Origin: Siniperca chuatsi | Lineage: Eukaryota > Chordata > Actinopteri > Centrarchiformes > Sinipercidae | Assembly (NCBI RefSeq): GCF_020085105.1 | Contig: NC_058044.1 | Coordinates: forward strand, 24,673,206 to 24,737,205 | DNA length: 64,000 bases | Direction of reading: 5' to 3' | Shown here: piece by piece, positions 1 to 10,760 of the stretch | Layout: each line of letters starts with the position of its first letter | How positions within the stretch are numbered: the first letter of the stretch is position 1 | Translations under genes and position numbers: made by a program | The notes under the pieces: generated by a model | Told to the model about the DNA's origin: nothing | What the model saw: only the letters and a program-made list of their open reading frames with translations | Database searches by the model: none

Positions 1-362
1 ACACACTCACACAACACACTCACCAAATCATCACTGTGTGACTGAGCCCCCCCGATTACCTCATTTTAATGGCACAGACAATTACTGTCCCTCTCACGCT
101 GTCTTTCCATGTCCAAATTCATTTATGGAATGACTTGCTTCTTTTCATTGGATGATAGGCAACGTCTTCTTGTCTGCCCTAATTTGAATAAAAACAAAAT
201 GGTTACTTCTGGGCATCCTAGAAATATGTCGCAGACAGCTCAAGATATGCAAGTAAGTTATGCAGGAAATACAAAAATTCAAATTCACTGAGTCACATGT
301 CTACATAACTCTGACTCCAGATTGTCTACACATTCAGAGAAAAAACTTTATCGTTAACTCAT

Positions 363-1075
363 TTTAATAAGTCACCCCTTATAAAGGGTTTATGACTAGT
401 AACTAATGTCTTTGTTAATGTTAATTAATCATTTACTAATGCTTTATAGATACAGCTACAATATGTTAATGACATCAACTTTTGAGTTGCCAGATAAGGT
501 CAAGTCATTAATAAAGTTGTTAATAAAGGGTCAAGAGGATCTCTCTTTCTAATAAACCATCAAATCTGCAGTGATAAATATTAGTAAGTCATTAATAAAG
601 GGTAATAAACATTAAGTATGCAGTTATAAATGTTAATAAGTAATTCATAAATGGTAATAAAATATCATGTCTGCTGTCACTAATGTTAGTACGTTATTAA
701 TAAACAGTAATAAACAGCAATAAACCATCAAGTCTGGTATTATAGCAAGGCTAGATTACCAACTATGCAAAGCAGGCAACTGCCCTTGGGCCCCAGAACC
801 CCAAGGGGCCCCTTGGTAAGTCATCTATCTTTAATAAAGTGTTATCTGCTATAAGTCGGCAGTTCCAGATCCAGATCCAGAGCCATTTTCCAGAAGCTCA
901 CAGGTCAAATGGTGCATTGCAGAAGTGTTCATGATGAGCTAAGAAGACAAAGCAAGTGCTGGAGGAGAATAAACACCAGCCACAACCTGGCAACCCAAAA
1001 GTTATTCTCATTACAATGCATTAGTTAATAATAATAATAAACCCTTTATAATGGGTAACTTATAAAGGGTGGTAT
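363..1075. mobile_element. AT-rich repeat element with inverted ends and internal ~53-bp tandem units
   Basis: Left arm CACCCCTTATAAAGGGTTTA (373-392). The right arm, near 1036-1073, reads in reverse complement CCACCCTTTATAAG ... ATTATAAAGGGTTTA. Between them, 551-740 holds three to four degenerate units starting AATAAACCAT/AATAAACATT at 551, 604, 656 and 719. No protein. Probably a non-autonomous DNA transposon of a TTATAAAGGG-ended fish family; a GGGGCCCC-type palindromic piece sits inside at 785-820. Confidence 0.5.
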
Positions 1076-1142
1076 CCATTTTCCTATCAGTTGTCACTGT
1101 CAGTTAAATTTTCATATTTAAATATAAAAAATGTCATTAGAG

Positions 1143-1347
1143 GGGCGCCCCATTATCTCACCTGGTAGAGCGTGCACTGTGTACTAAGGCTGAGTACTTA
1201 CTGCAGCAGCCCGGGTTCTATTCCAGCCCGGGGGCCTTTGCTGAATGTCATCCTCTCTCTCCCCCCTTCCCTGTCTCTCTTCAGCTGTCCCTATCTAATA
1301 AAGGCAAAAAAAAAAAAAGCCAGAACAAAATGATCTTTAAAAAAAAA
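1143..1347 (+). mobile_element. tRNA-derived SINE with target-site duplication
   Basis: The head GGGGCGCCCCATTATCTCAC then CTGGTAGAGCGTGCAC is an RNA polymerase III A-box region, and GGGTTCTATTCC a B box, as in fish tRNA-derived SINEs. The body has GAATGTCATCCTCTCTCTCC and CTGTCCCTATCTAATAAAGG and ends in A13 followed by a further A-rich segment. It is flanked by ATGTCATTAGAG (1131-1142) and ATGGCATTAGAG (1348-1359), a 12-bp duplication with one difference. The tRNA part is degenerate, so this is not a tRNA gene. Confidence 0.8.
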
Positions 1348-2451
1348 ATGGCATTAGAGAATTTAGGTGTTTTAAGTCCATTAGTACAATGTATGCCATT
1401 AATCTTCCATGTCGTCCTGCAAACGCACCAGGAGCAAAGTGTAACTTTCAGTGATGCTGAAGTTGTAAGCCAGCACACAAGGTAAGTTACTGGTGTGGTG
1501 ATGTGGTTACAGGCACGTTATGTGGTTCACGTTGTTGCAGCAAAGCAGCAGTGCATAATTACAACAGGTGATTGAAGAGTTTCTCTTCTTAAAAGCCACT
1601 GCGGTTTAGGTGGTGAGCGACACCGCTGCGAGATGACACTGAGAATCACAACATCCCACATTTTCTTTCCACCCAAACACACTCTCTCTCTGATTCTGCC
1701 TGTCTTCCTCTCTGGTTCTGTTTTTTCTCTTCCTCTAGGGTGTCTACCTTTCCATTGGCTCTGCCTTATGCAAGAGTGTGTATTTTTATGCGTCACATTA
1801 GCTAGGGGGAATAATACCTCTCACTGAATGGTAGTCTGCTCTGGGGCCTTTTCAGACATTCAGTCACTCCTCTTCTAAGAATAACCAATGTGCATCTTAG
1901 CCAAAAAGGTTCCTCTCTGTGATTTCTTTTTCACAGCATCCAGTGATTGCTGTTTTTCAACCTCATTCGCTGATACCAGGGCCTTGCATTAGTTAGCAAA
2001 CTGTGATCCAAATGAGAAAAGCAGCATTGGGAGACTAAGAGAAAAGGCAAAAGAGTTGGGATCTGGGGCAAAACTTGGACCTGTGTCAACTCTTCTCAAA
2101 CTCATTAAGAGGCCAGAAAAGCCGGTCACTAGAGAATCTCAGGAGTGAGGCAGCAGACAGTTAGGTATGTAAAAAACTAGAATAAAAAATGATAGCTTTT
2201 GATCATGTTTCAGAGGAACCTTTCATGTACAGTCTGGAGAATTTTAGCCAAACCTGTCTGACAGGTCACTTTAACCAAATGTCATTTACGTTTGCAGAGA
2301 CGGAATAGTTTCTAAATTGTAAGTGGCTCTTGTAGACTGTAGTGAAGTGAAAGAGATATATCAACTGCACAGTACTGGACCAAATGTTCTCAGTCAAGTT
2401 TTTTAAAGCAGTAAAGACTGTGGGGCAGATACTGTATGTGAGAATAACTAG

Positions 2452-2890
2452 CTAAGACTAAGATGTTCAACATTTTGGGAAATACACTTATTTGCTTTCT
2501 TGCCGAGAGTTAGATAAGAAGACCACTCTCATGTCTGTACGCTAAACCAGCCGGTTAGCTTAGCTTGGCATAAAGACCAGAAACAGCTAGCCTGGCTCTG
2601 TCTGAAGGTAACAAAATACGACTACCAGCACCTGTAATACTCACTAATTAACATGTTATATCTCATTTCTTTAATCCATACAAAAACTGAGGTGTAAAAA
2701 CGACATGTTGTGGTTTTACTGGGGATTATTTGTGGGTCTATTTCTTGGCTGGGTGCAGTGAGTTCCTGGAGTCACTGTGATGTTGCCAGACAATAAGTGT
2801 AAACTTATATTGAGCATACAGATATAAGAGTGGGATCAGTCTTCTCATCTAAGCCTCAGCATGAAAGCAAATGTCGAACTATTCCTTTCA
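2452..2890 (+). mobile_element. MITE with ~60-bp terminal inverted repeats (common percomorph family)
   Basis: The left end has CATTTTGGGAAATACACTTA, TTTGCTTTCTTGCCGAGAGT and TAGATAAGAAGAC. The right end has GTCTTCTCATCT, GCATGAAAGCAAATGTCGAAC and TATTCCTTTCA, which is the left end inverted. The interior CCGGTTAGCTTAGCTTGGCA, GAAACAGCTAGCCTGGCTCT and TGTGGTTTTACTGGGGATTA is the typical core of this abundant fish repeat. Non-coding. A partial reverse copy is at 62300-62620. Confidence 0.75.
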
Positions 2891-4247
2891 GAACACAGGT
2901 CAGGTAAGATTCAGCAAAGGTACAGATGTGGATTTTCTGCATCAGTACAAGGGGCACTTTATGAACAAAATGAATGCTAATTTCTTCTGTCAGAAACACT
3001 TCTCTTTCCTACAGAACTTTTATCAAAGCTATTCACTCACTTCACATAACTGACTGCCCCAAAAACAATATATAATGATTAAATATAAAAAAACTAAACA
3101 CTGATGGTATAGAATCACAAATTGACAAGCCATGTTTATTTTCAGGCAGCATACTCACAAACACTGACCATTTAGTGCACATTTTGTCTAAAAAAGAACT
3201 GAAAAAACCTAATGTAGGCATTTTTCATCATCATAAATATTTAACAACCACTGCAATAATATCCTAACTATTTTTATTTTTTTTTGAAGGTATTTGAATT
3301 CTTCTCAAATTTCCCCACTGGCTGTTATTGTCAACTATCACTAAGGGAAATAGACAGCTTTCCTAGCAATCAAGACGCAGGACTGCTGGCTGACCAAAGG
3401 CCACGACAAGAGTGGACAAGGAAGCAAACCGGCAAGTATCTTAGACAGAATAAAAGCCATCTTGCAATGAAATAGTGTCGTGCTTTCCAGCATATGAGAT
3501 TCAGCTGCCTGTTTATAGAGGGAATGTTGACCGATATGAACATTTTAGTGGATAGAATTGATTCATGCATCTGCATATTTTGAATGATATAGAAATGGCA
3601 TGAAGTGGCAAGATTGAAGGGAGTTTCAGGGAGCAGACTGATGACATTTATGTTCTCTAAAACATAAACCTAAATAAATATTGATCATTGATAATATCAC
3701 ATGAAATTCAGTCACCCAATTTTAATCTGACATAAGGTACAGTATGCTATGGGACTTCAGAGAATAAAAAAGAATAATGTGTGTGTTTAACTTTGCTCCT
3801 AAAAAAGAAAGTTAAGTTTGAGTTATGTACAGTAGACTGTTACAGTGGGTTTTAAATATACAGAGACCCACCATCTAGAGGACTCCAGGTTTCCTCTTCT
3901 TAATCAAATTTTCTTTAAATGACTTGTGACTAATTGGTGGGTTCAGACAGTCACACATGCACTTTTGATGAGTCGTTGTGTGGTCTTCATAAAACTCATT
4001 CTCTTTAATTATCATGCATGTGGATTTCATATTTGGATGTGCGATCAGTGCTTCATAGGGGTCAAAATATAAAAGAACAAAGTGCTGAATTGTTCCAGGT
4101 GGCAAAATCACTTGTTGCAGCGTCCCGCTGGAACTAATAAGGCCGGTCCATTTTCACCCTCTAAATCCCCTGTATTGGCTGAACTGACTGATTTACAGCT
4201 AAGACATTGACCAAACTCACATAATTATATATATATATATATATAAT

Positions 4248-4336
<89 letters not shown>

Positions 4337-6655
4337 TCTGGTACAGCTGTTCTGTGTGAAGGGTGCAAAAGTTTCCCATACTGTTTATACAGAGAACATG
4401 GGCCTGCATTCAGCACTCACAGGTAAGAGTTGATGTCGAAAAGTTGGTTTTGGCCCATTAGGACAATAATCTGATTTGAGGCTTGAAGTCAGTAAATCTA
4501 TACTGTAGATCGACACTTCTATTCTGATTTAAAGCGTGCGTTTGGACACTGATGTTGCCTAAAATTTGTTTCACTCTTGGTGTCATGAGGATTCAGATAC
4601 ACATAAGTGATTTAGAAGCAGATGCGAGATGTCAGCTTTGGCCTATACAGTTTCTCACAATTTGTGAATGACACTCTTAATATTTATTTTTGAATCTGTA
4701 CACACAGAAACAGTGGAGAGAGTGGGGTTGAGTGTAACATTTGTTTCACACTTCCATTCATATCTCCTCACATATTTAGGTTACCGAAGTTAAATTAACT
4801 TTTAAAATCAAATATCTTACATCTTTCTGCCACTAAACCAAATAGAAAGACAGTTATTTTATCTCAAAGTCAAGAAAGAAATTAACACTTTGGCACAGGT
4901 GGTAAAATGTTGCATCTTTGGGGTACGCATAATCTGGATTAAGGTTATACTATCGGTATTTCAAATGCAATACCGTGAGAGTGTGTGGCTCTTTTCCAAA
5001 AAATATACTTGATTTAGAGGAAAAAAAGCTACTTCAAAATCTTTATTCACAGCCATCTTGCTCCTCTTGTGTTGGACTGAAAAGGGCGTCTCCACAATTG
5101 ATCAAGTTTAAAGTTTGTTCCTGACAGGCAGAGTTCAAAGTACCCCATGTTACAACCGCCCCCTTTTCTTCCCTATCAGACGAATATGTAAGGGTCATGT
5201 TCCCTTGAAGGAAACCCTGCCGCTTTGTTGTCAGAAAGAATAATTACAATATAATTGCATGATGTAGTGTATGAAACCATGCTGCGAAAGTAGCAGACCA
5301 GGCCCAGAACACACTTTTGACAATCAAACCAGGATTGTGAAAAGTTATGGAAGAAGGATTGTGAGCAAGAGAGCATTTGTATCCAAGGCAAAGGCTTTAG
5401 ATGTTATGTGAAAACCATTCTGCGTCATGTGTTCACATGGAATACATATTACTTACATATGTAGGATGAAAAAGTACATCAAGGTCCATCCTGAGGGACC
5501 ACCAAACAACCTCTAACCTGCAGTCAGGGAATAACTTAATGTAACTGTAGATTTTCTTAAGTACATGCCAGGGAATTTTTCCATGTGGACATTTCTGCTT
5601 TTAGAAAACCAAATGCCTGTGATTTTACATGGATGAAGATACAGTAATATCATGACATGTGCATGAATGAGATTAATGTGTATGATTGTGAATAAATGCT
5701 TAGTTAAAAACATTCTGGAAGACATGCTGATATTAGATTTACTGTGTGTGGATCTGAGCTGCATATTAATGAGCTGCTCTCTTCATGATAGACTGTAGTT
5801 TATATTTTCATCTTTCATCTTATAGGTTGTTTAGACATTGAACTTAATTCTGTGTTTATGGATTTGTAAGCAAATAGGTGCAGGCAAAGTGTTTTAACAA
5901 GTATTCAGTTTCAAATTGGCTCCAGCTCGAACGCTCCGCCTGCTCTCGCCGAGGATATTGACTTTCCCGCAAGTTAAAGTATTTAAATGTAGAGGGAGAC
6001 AGATGCTGTATGTGGACTGGAGGCGACCACAAGAAATACACGTGTGGGAGGAAAGTTGACGTTGGAGTTTTACTATCTGTGCATCTTATAGAGACAGCTG
6101 TAGCACCAAGCTGCAACTGCACGGAAAACAAATAAAGCTGCAGAGGTGCTCGTGGGATTCATTCAACATTTTTTTTAATTTAATCACTAATTTTCAGGAA
6201 AATGCACGGTGCGCATCTGACCGCTGATGCGTAAAGATCCGTGCGTAAAACTTAAAATAATCGCCACTGCTCTGTCACAGAAAGTCAGAGAGGATTTATT
6301 TCGACTTGAAACCTTAATCAAGACCTTCATTACTGAGAGGGTGATTGACACGAAGAGGATTTGATGGGGGTCGTTTGGTGACAGCGACACTTTCTCCGGA
6401 CTTTCAGTTTGGATTGGCAGCGCATTTAAATATACTGGACTTTTTATTGTATCAGTAGAGTGGAGAGTGGATCCTGCTCCGGCATGGGACCCTGACAGTT
6501 TTGGATCTCTTAATTGTCACGGCTATCAACTTCTATGTGTAACAAGAGGGGGATAAAACTGAGCTGAAATCCCCATCAGGAGGAACTTTATTTCCGAGAG
6601 CTTCCAGCACCGAATCAGTGGAGTATTCATGAAGCAATATTTGAACTATTACAAG
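2891..6655 (+). other. fgf8 upstream region
   Basis: 3.7 kb before the fgf8 start codon. Apart from the AT microsatellite (4225-4333) I see no repeat family or gene. The last 700 bases (about 5920-6655) become less AT-rich and probably hold the promoter and 5' UTR. An AATTCAGTTT/TTAAATATACTGGAC stretch near 6424 could include a TATA-like box, but this is weak. Confidence 0.4.
4225..4333. repeat. (AT)n microsatellite, about 105 bases
   Basis: Nearly pure TA dinucleotides with one interruption (AATAATAATA) near 4246. The Tyr/Ile frames on the minus strand here are artefacts of the repeat. Confidence 0.95.
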
Positions 6656-9600
6656 ATGAGGCTGAGAACATCGAGGTTAGGTTATCTGTAAGTAAAGAGG
6701 TGTTAAGATAATATAATTGCCAATGGAACTCATTGAATTCGAGCAACCGGTTGGACTTTAATCTTTTTTCTTTTTTCCTTCAGGTTAATTCAGTTCACGG
6801 CGCTTTGCTTTTACGCACAGGTAACCCACATTTTCACTTCAATAAAAAGCATTAATGTTTCGTAAAGTTCTATAATTAAGTAGGCAAAACTTAACCGTTA
6901 TGCAGGCGCCGTGCTTAGCGGCTTATACTTCAGCGTCTCTGCATCTGCAATAGGCTGCAATAACAATGAAAACATTTTATTATGAGTGCTATGGCAATTG
7001 GCAACAATTCAAACATCTTGAAAAGAGGTAAGCTCCAGCCTAAAAAGTGATTGTTAAAACACATGTGTATGGAGAATGGCTGAATTGCGGAAAAAAAAGA
7101 AGTCAAGAAGGGGTGAAAGATCATCGGTGGTAAAAACAACATATCAGAGGGAAATGTCATCCCCGAGGGTCCATGAAAGCATCTCCAAAAAGATTCTGTG
7201 CAAGTCCAAATAAATGAAAGAAAAAGCAGGATGACTTATTAAATGTGATGAATGACATAATGAACTGTGGGCCTGGGCCTTGGCTACTCGACTGGCAAGC
7301 TCTAGTCTCCTCACAGCTGACAGTTTTCAGGCTTCCCCGAGTTGCAAGGTAAAATTCTGCGACATTAAAAAGTCATTTCGTATTTCTTGACATGTGTTTC
7401 CTTTTGTCTGACAGAACACTGTGCAGTCTCCTCCTAATTTCAAGCACCATGTCACCGAGCAGAGCCGGCTGTCGGACCGGATGAGCCGCAGGTTGACACG
7501 AACCTACCAGCTGTACAGCCGCACCAGCGGGAAACACGTCCAGGTCCTGGCCAACAAGAGGGTCAACGCCAACGGAGACGACGGAGCGGTGCACGGTAGG
7601 AAAAAAAATTAAAGAGTGATTTAGAAATTACACAATTTATAATTTCTAAAACCATAATTCAATATCCATTTAACCACTGTAAGACTTAGTAAGCGGCAGG
7701 ACATGGGCAGTTAAGTTAATTTAATTTTTGAGAGAAATATAAAAACTATCGCGAGAATACGTCATGTAAATTACCTTTTGAACATTTAGCTAAATAGCCT
7801 AGCAACACCGTTACCTGAGGTGGCTTGTATAATTTCTTAGGCTGCATATTTAAACATAGTTATATACTATATAGCTGAACAGAGGTCCACATATGTTAAT
7901 CCATTCAAGGAGAGCACTTTTTATTGTCTCTGAAATGATGAAGCAACTGTACTTGAAGCCCCTGCGTGTTATGGCCAGATCAATCCAAACCGATGACAGC
8001 TAAAGGCCATCGTTTCTTACATTTCTATGCCTTTAAATCTCAGGACAAACAATAAAATAGGTAGCATGTTCATCTTAAAAACACGGGAAGTGTTTAAATC
8101 CAATGGTGCGCGGGGCGGTGTTGAAAAGCAGTATAAATTATGTCGTTTTTGGCAGCCTGTATGAAAACGTTTGAGCCAAGAGAGACAGCAGTAGCAATTG
8201 TAAACATCGTTAGTGGCATCAGTGTTGCCTTCTTTTACGGCCTCATGAAGATGATTTATTTCTTAAGTGTGTTGGTAGTCTAGAAAGTCCTTGACACCTG
8301 TTATGATGGACTTTCTTTGCTTCTAGCAGGGAAAACTGCCTTAAACTTAAAGGGAGCAGAATTCCTGTCACTATTGGATTTTGGTGTGTCTAGCCATGTT
8401 TCCACCACAGCCACCACCATCCATCCACTTCTCAATGCCTGCTTTTTTGGAGGCTTTTTATGAGGAATTTTCATTGCATTACAACTCAATGTATGAGCGG
8501 TGAAGTCAGCATCTTCACTTTATACCTTTTCCTCTCCTTGCCTCTCCTGTGTGCTCTTTTGTCTTTTAAATTTCTCGGCCTACACACACATTCGCACAGA
8601 GGGAGAGAGAGTCAGTCATGCACACATTGGCTACACATCCTAAGTGGGTGTCACTATTGTAACTGGCCCAAATCTGGCCGCTGCTCTGTGCTTGTGGCTG
8701 TGTCCCTGACCGCAGTATTCTCACTCTCCTTTATCCCCAGTCTGAACTGCATCACAGCACAGCATTTACCGACGTTCAACAACAATCACGTCGTGCAAAA
8801 TCACTATCATTTGGTGCTATTTTGGAAGGTTTGCATGCTTTGTTAAAGGCGACCACTGGATCATAAAAGGATTAAGAGGGAATTTATATGTCATCTTCAT
8901 GATTCTGGTTCACTGGTCAGGATCGTTTCAAAACGATTTAATGCCATTTAATGATGACATGATGTAATTCCAGTTTATTATAGTGTCTGCCATAAATAAA
9001 GAGTACATTCAGAGGAAAGACGTGCCGAGCTCATTTGTCTCACACACTGTAACATCATAATCTGCATGCCTGCACCATGTCAGAACTGTGTCATCTCATT
9101 ATTTGTGATCTGTTTTGTCTGTGCAGCTAAACTGGAGGTGGAGACGGACTCTTTTGGCAGTCGTATTCGCATTAAAGGGGTGAAGACAGGATACTACATA
9201 TGTATGAACAAGAGGGGGAAGCTGATCGGCAAGGTAATCTGGAATTCATAGTTTTGTGGCTGCATATGACTACAGTAACATCTTGAAGTTTGTTTGTTTC
9301 TTGGAATTGTTATTCGAAATTTGCAGCTTATGGCGACACACTGTTGAGCCACATTCACAGCCAGAACAAATTTGATTTTGAGATTTGTCTGAGCAGCCCT
9401 CTTAAGGTTTCAAAGAGTATTTGATTGTTTTGATTGTCTGGAAATAAAGACGATGTTTCTGCTTCCTGGAATTTGTCCAAAATACCTCATATCCCCCCCT
9501 CCCCTTTCTTTCCCAGCGGAAAGGACGAGGCAAAGACTGCATCTTCACCGAGATTGTTCTGGAAAACAACTACACAGCGCTCCAGAACGCCAAGTACGAA

Positions 9601-9813
9601 GGCTGGTACATGGCTTTCACACGCAAGGGCCGTCCGAGGAAGGCCTCCAAGACCAAGCAGCACCAGAGGGAGGCCCACTTCATGAAGCGTCTACCCAGGG
9701 GACACTTGCTGAGCGAAAGGAGACCCTTTGATGTCCTTCCTCTCGCTGTCCCTGTGCACCCTTTCAGCAAGCGGACTAAACATTCCCATCACCAGCGCTC
9801 AGGGGGCCGCTGA
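6656..9813 (+). CDS. fgf8: Fibroblast growth factor 8 subfamily (five coding exons, complete)
   Basis: Coding exons 6656-6687, 6784-6820, 7415-7595, 9127-9233 and 9517-9813 join in phase to 217 aa; all introns are GT-AG. Residues 1-23 ([20 protein letters not shown]...) form a hydrophobic signal peptide. The FGF core follows: [20 protein letters not shown], the paired cysteines in YICMN (Cys109) and KDCIF (Cys127), a sequon in ENNYT, and the basic FTRKGRPRK segment that binds heparan sulfate. FGF8 is a secreted ligand for FGF receptors 'c' isoforms and patterns midbrain-hindbrain, limb and somites (family knowledge). The two short 5' exons match the subfamily's split leader. The C-terminus after [10 protein letters not shown] is longer and unlike that of zebrafish fgf8a. 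An in-frame ATG at 6629 would add 9 residues; 6656 was chosen because it gives the conserved MRL start. Subfamily assignment is firm. Whether this is the fgf8a or fgf8b copy, or less likely fgf17, cannot be settled here. Confidence 0.93.
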
Positions 9814-10355
9814 GGACTGAAACCGGTGAGGGAGAACTGTGGACGAACCAGCACAGAAGAACCACTACAAGAGAAAACAAATGCTCCCAGAGAAATTAAC
9901 TTTTACAGTCAAGTGCCCATACACTTTTTGCCTCATTTTGTGGACTTCTTTGTGTAATTCTTTGTACTGGATTGTATGTAACCACCACCTAATCTGCTAG
10001 TTATTTCCAATTCAGACAGACTTTAGGACAGATTTTTACTTATTAAATCCGGCGGCAATTAAAGTACTGAAGACCTCAACAATATTGTCATGAATGAAAA
10101 CCTTTGGTTAGAAGTTAGCCAGCTCAGCAACAAAGAATGTTTAAAAGAGAAATGAGTACAATGAAGCTAGACACGGCAGCTATCTGTGGATTTTCTTGTG
10201 GTTACAGCATCTGAGTGTCAGTTGACATGCTATCTTGCCTTTAGGAGGCCATTCTGGAGAATTTCTAACCTGTTTTTTTCTACATATATGAATATATTTT
10301 TACTGTAAAAATGTAAATGACGTCAAATGATGGAAATATTTATTGTAGAGTGTAT

Positions 10356-10361
10356 ATTAAA
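10356..10361 (+). terminator. Candidate poly(A) signal of fgf8
   Basis: ATTAAA lies about 540 bases after the fgf8 stop codon, in AT-rich sequence that also holds a TATTTATT AU-rich motif just upstream. It would give a 3' UTR of roughly 0.55 kb. Position and motif only; no transcript evidence. Confidence 0.4.
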
Positions 10362-10544
10362 ACCACTAAAGAATCAGTTCACGAGCTGCTTGGCTTTTCT
10401 CTTGTGTAGTTGTTTTGGGATGGAAAGCTAGCATACATTGTTGGTTGCCCCCAAAAACTGTTGTTTTTTTTCTTCTTCTTCTTCAAGCTGGAGACCCAGA
10501 TAACTGAGGGGCAATATCTGTGACAGGCTACTGAATTCAATGTG

Positions 10545-10760
10545 CTCAGCAAGTGAGACTTGGGCCTGAATGGCCTGAGCTATGCATTAAAAGCGATGAG
10601 GTCAGCCCACCATTTTGGCCCAAACAAAGGTTACCACCATGTAGTTGCATTTCTCACGATCGCACACCGTAACCCTCTGATCAAATGGGCCGTTTGTGAA
10701 ACCTCATATAAAAGGGCATGTTATACAATAGTGGGTTCGAATAATAACACGAGGAGGGGT
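10545..10760. promoter_or_regulatory. Possible noncoding regulatory element 3' of fgf8
   Basis: About 200 bases of balanced composition without repeat character, set in AT-rich DNA. It contains an ACAAAGG (TCF/LEF or Sox-like) site near 10625, a TGATCAAA site near 10678, paired TGGCC/GGCCC motifs and a CATATAAAAGGG box near 10705. Downstream enhancers are known for vertebrate FGF8 genes. That this block is one is inference from texture and position only. Confidence 0.2.

Noticed and set aside
1150-1225. tRNA gene
   Set aside because: A and B boxes are present, but the sequence does not fold as a tRNA and continues into a SINE body with an A-rich tail and target duplication.
4161-4416. Tyr/Ile-repeat peptides on the minus strand
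   Set aside because: Translation of the (AT)n microsatellite.
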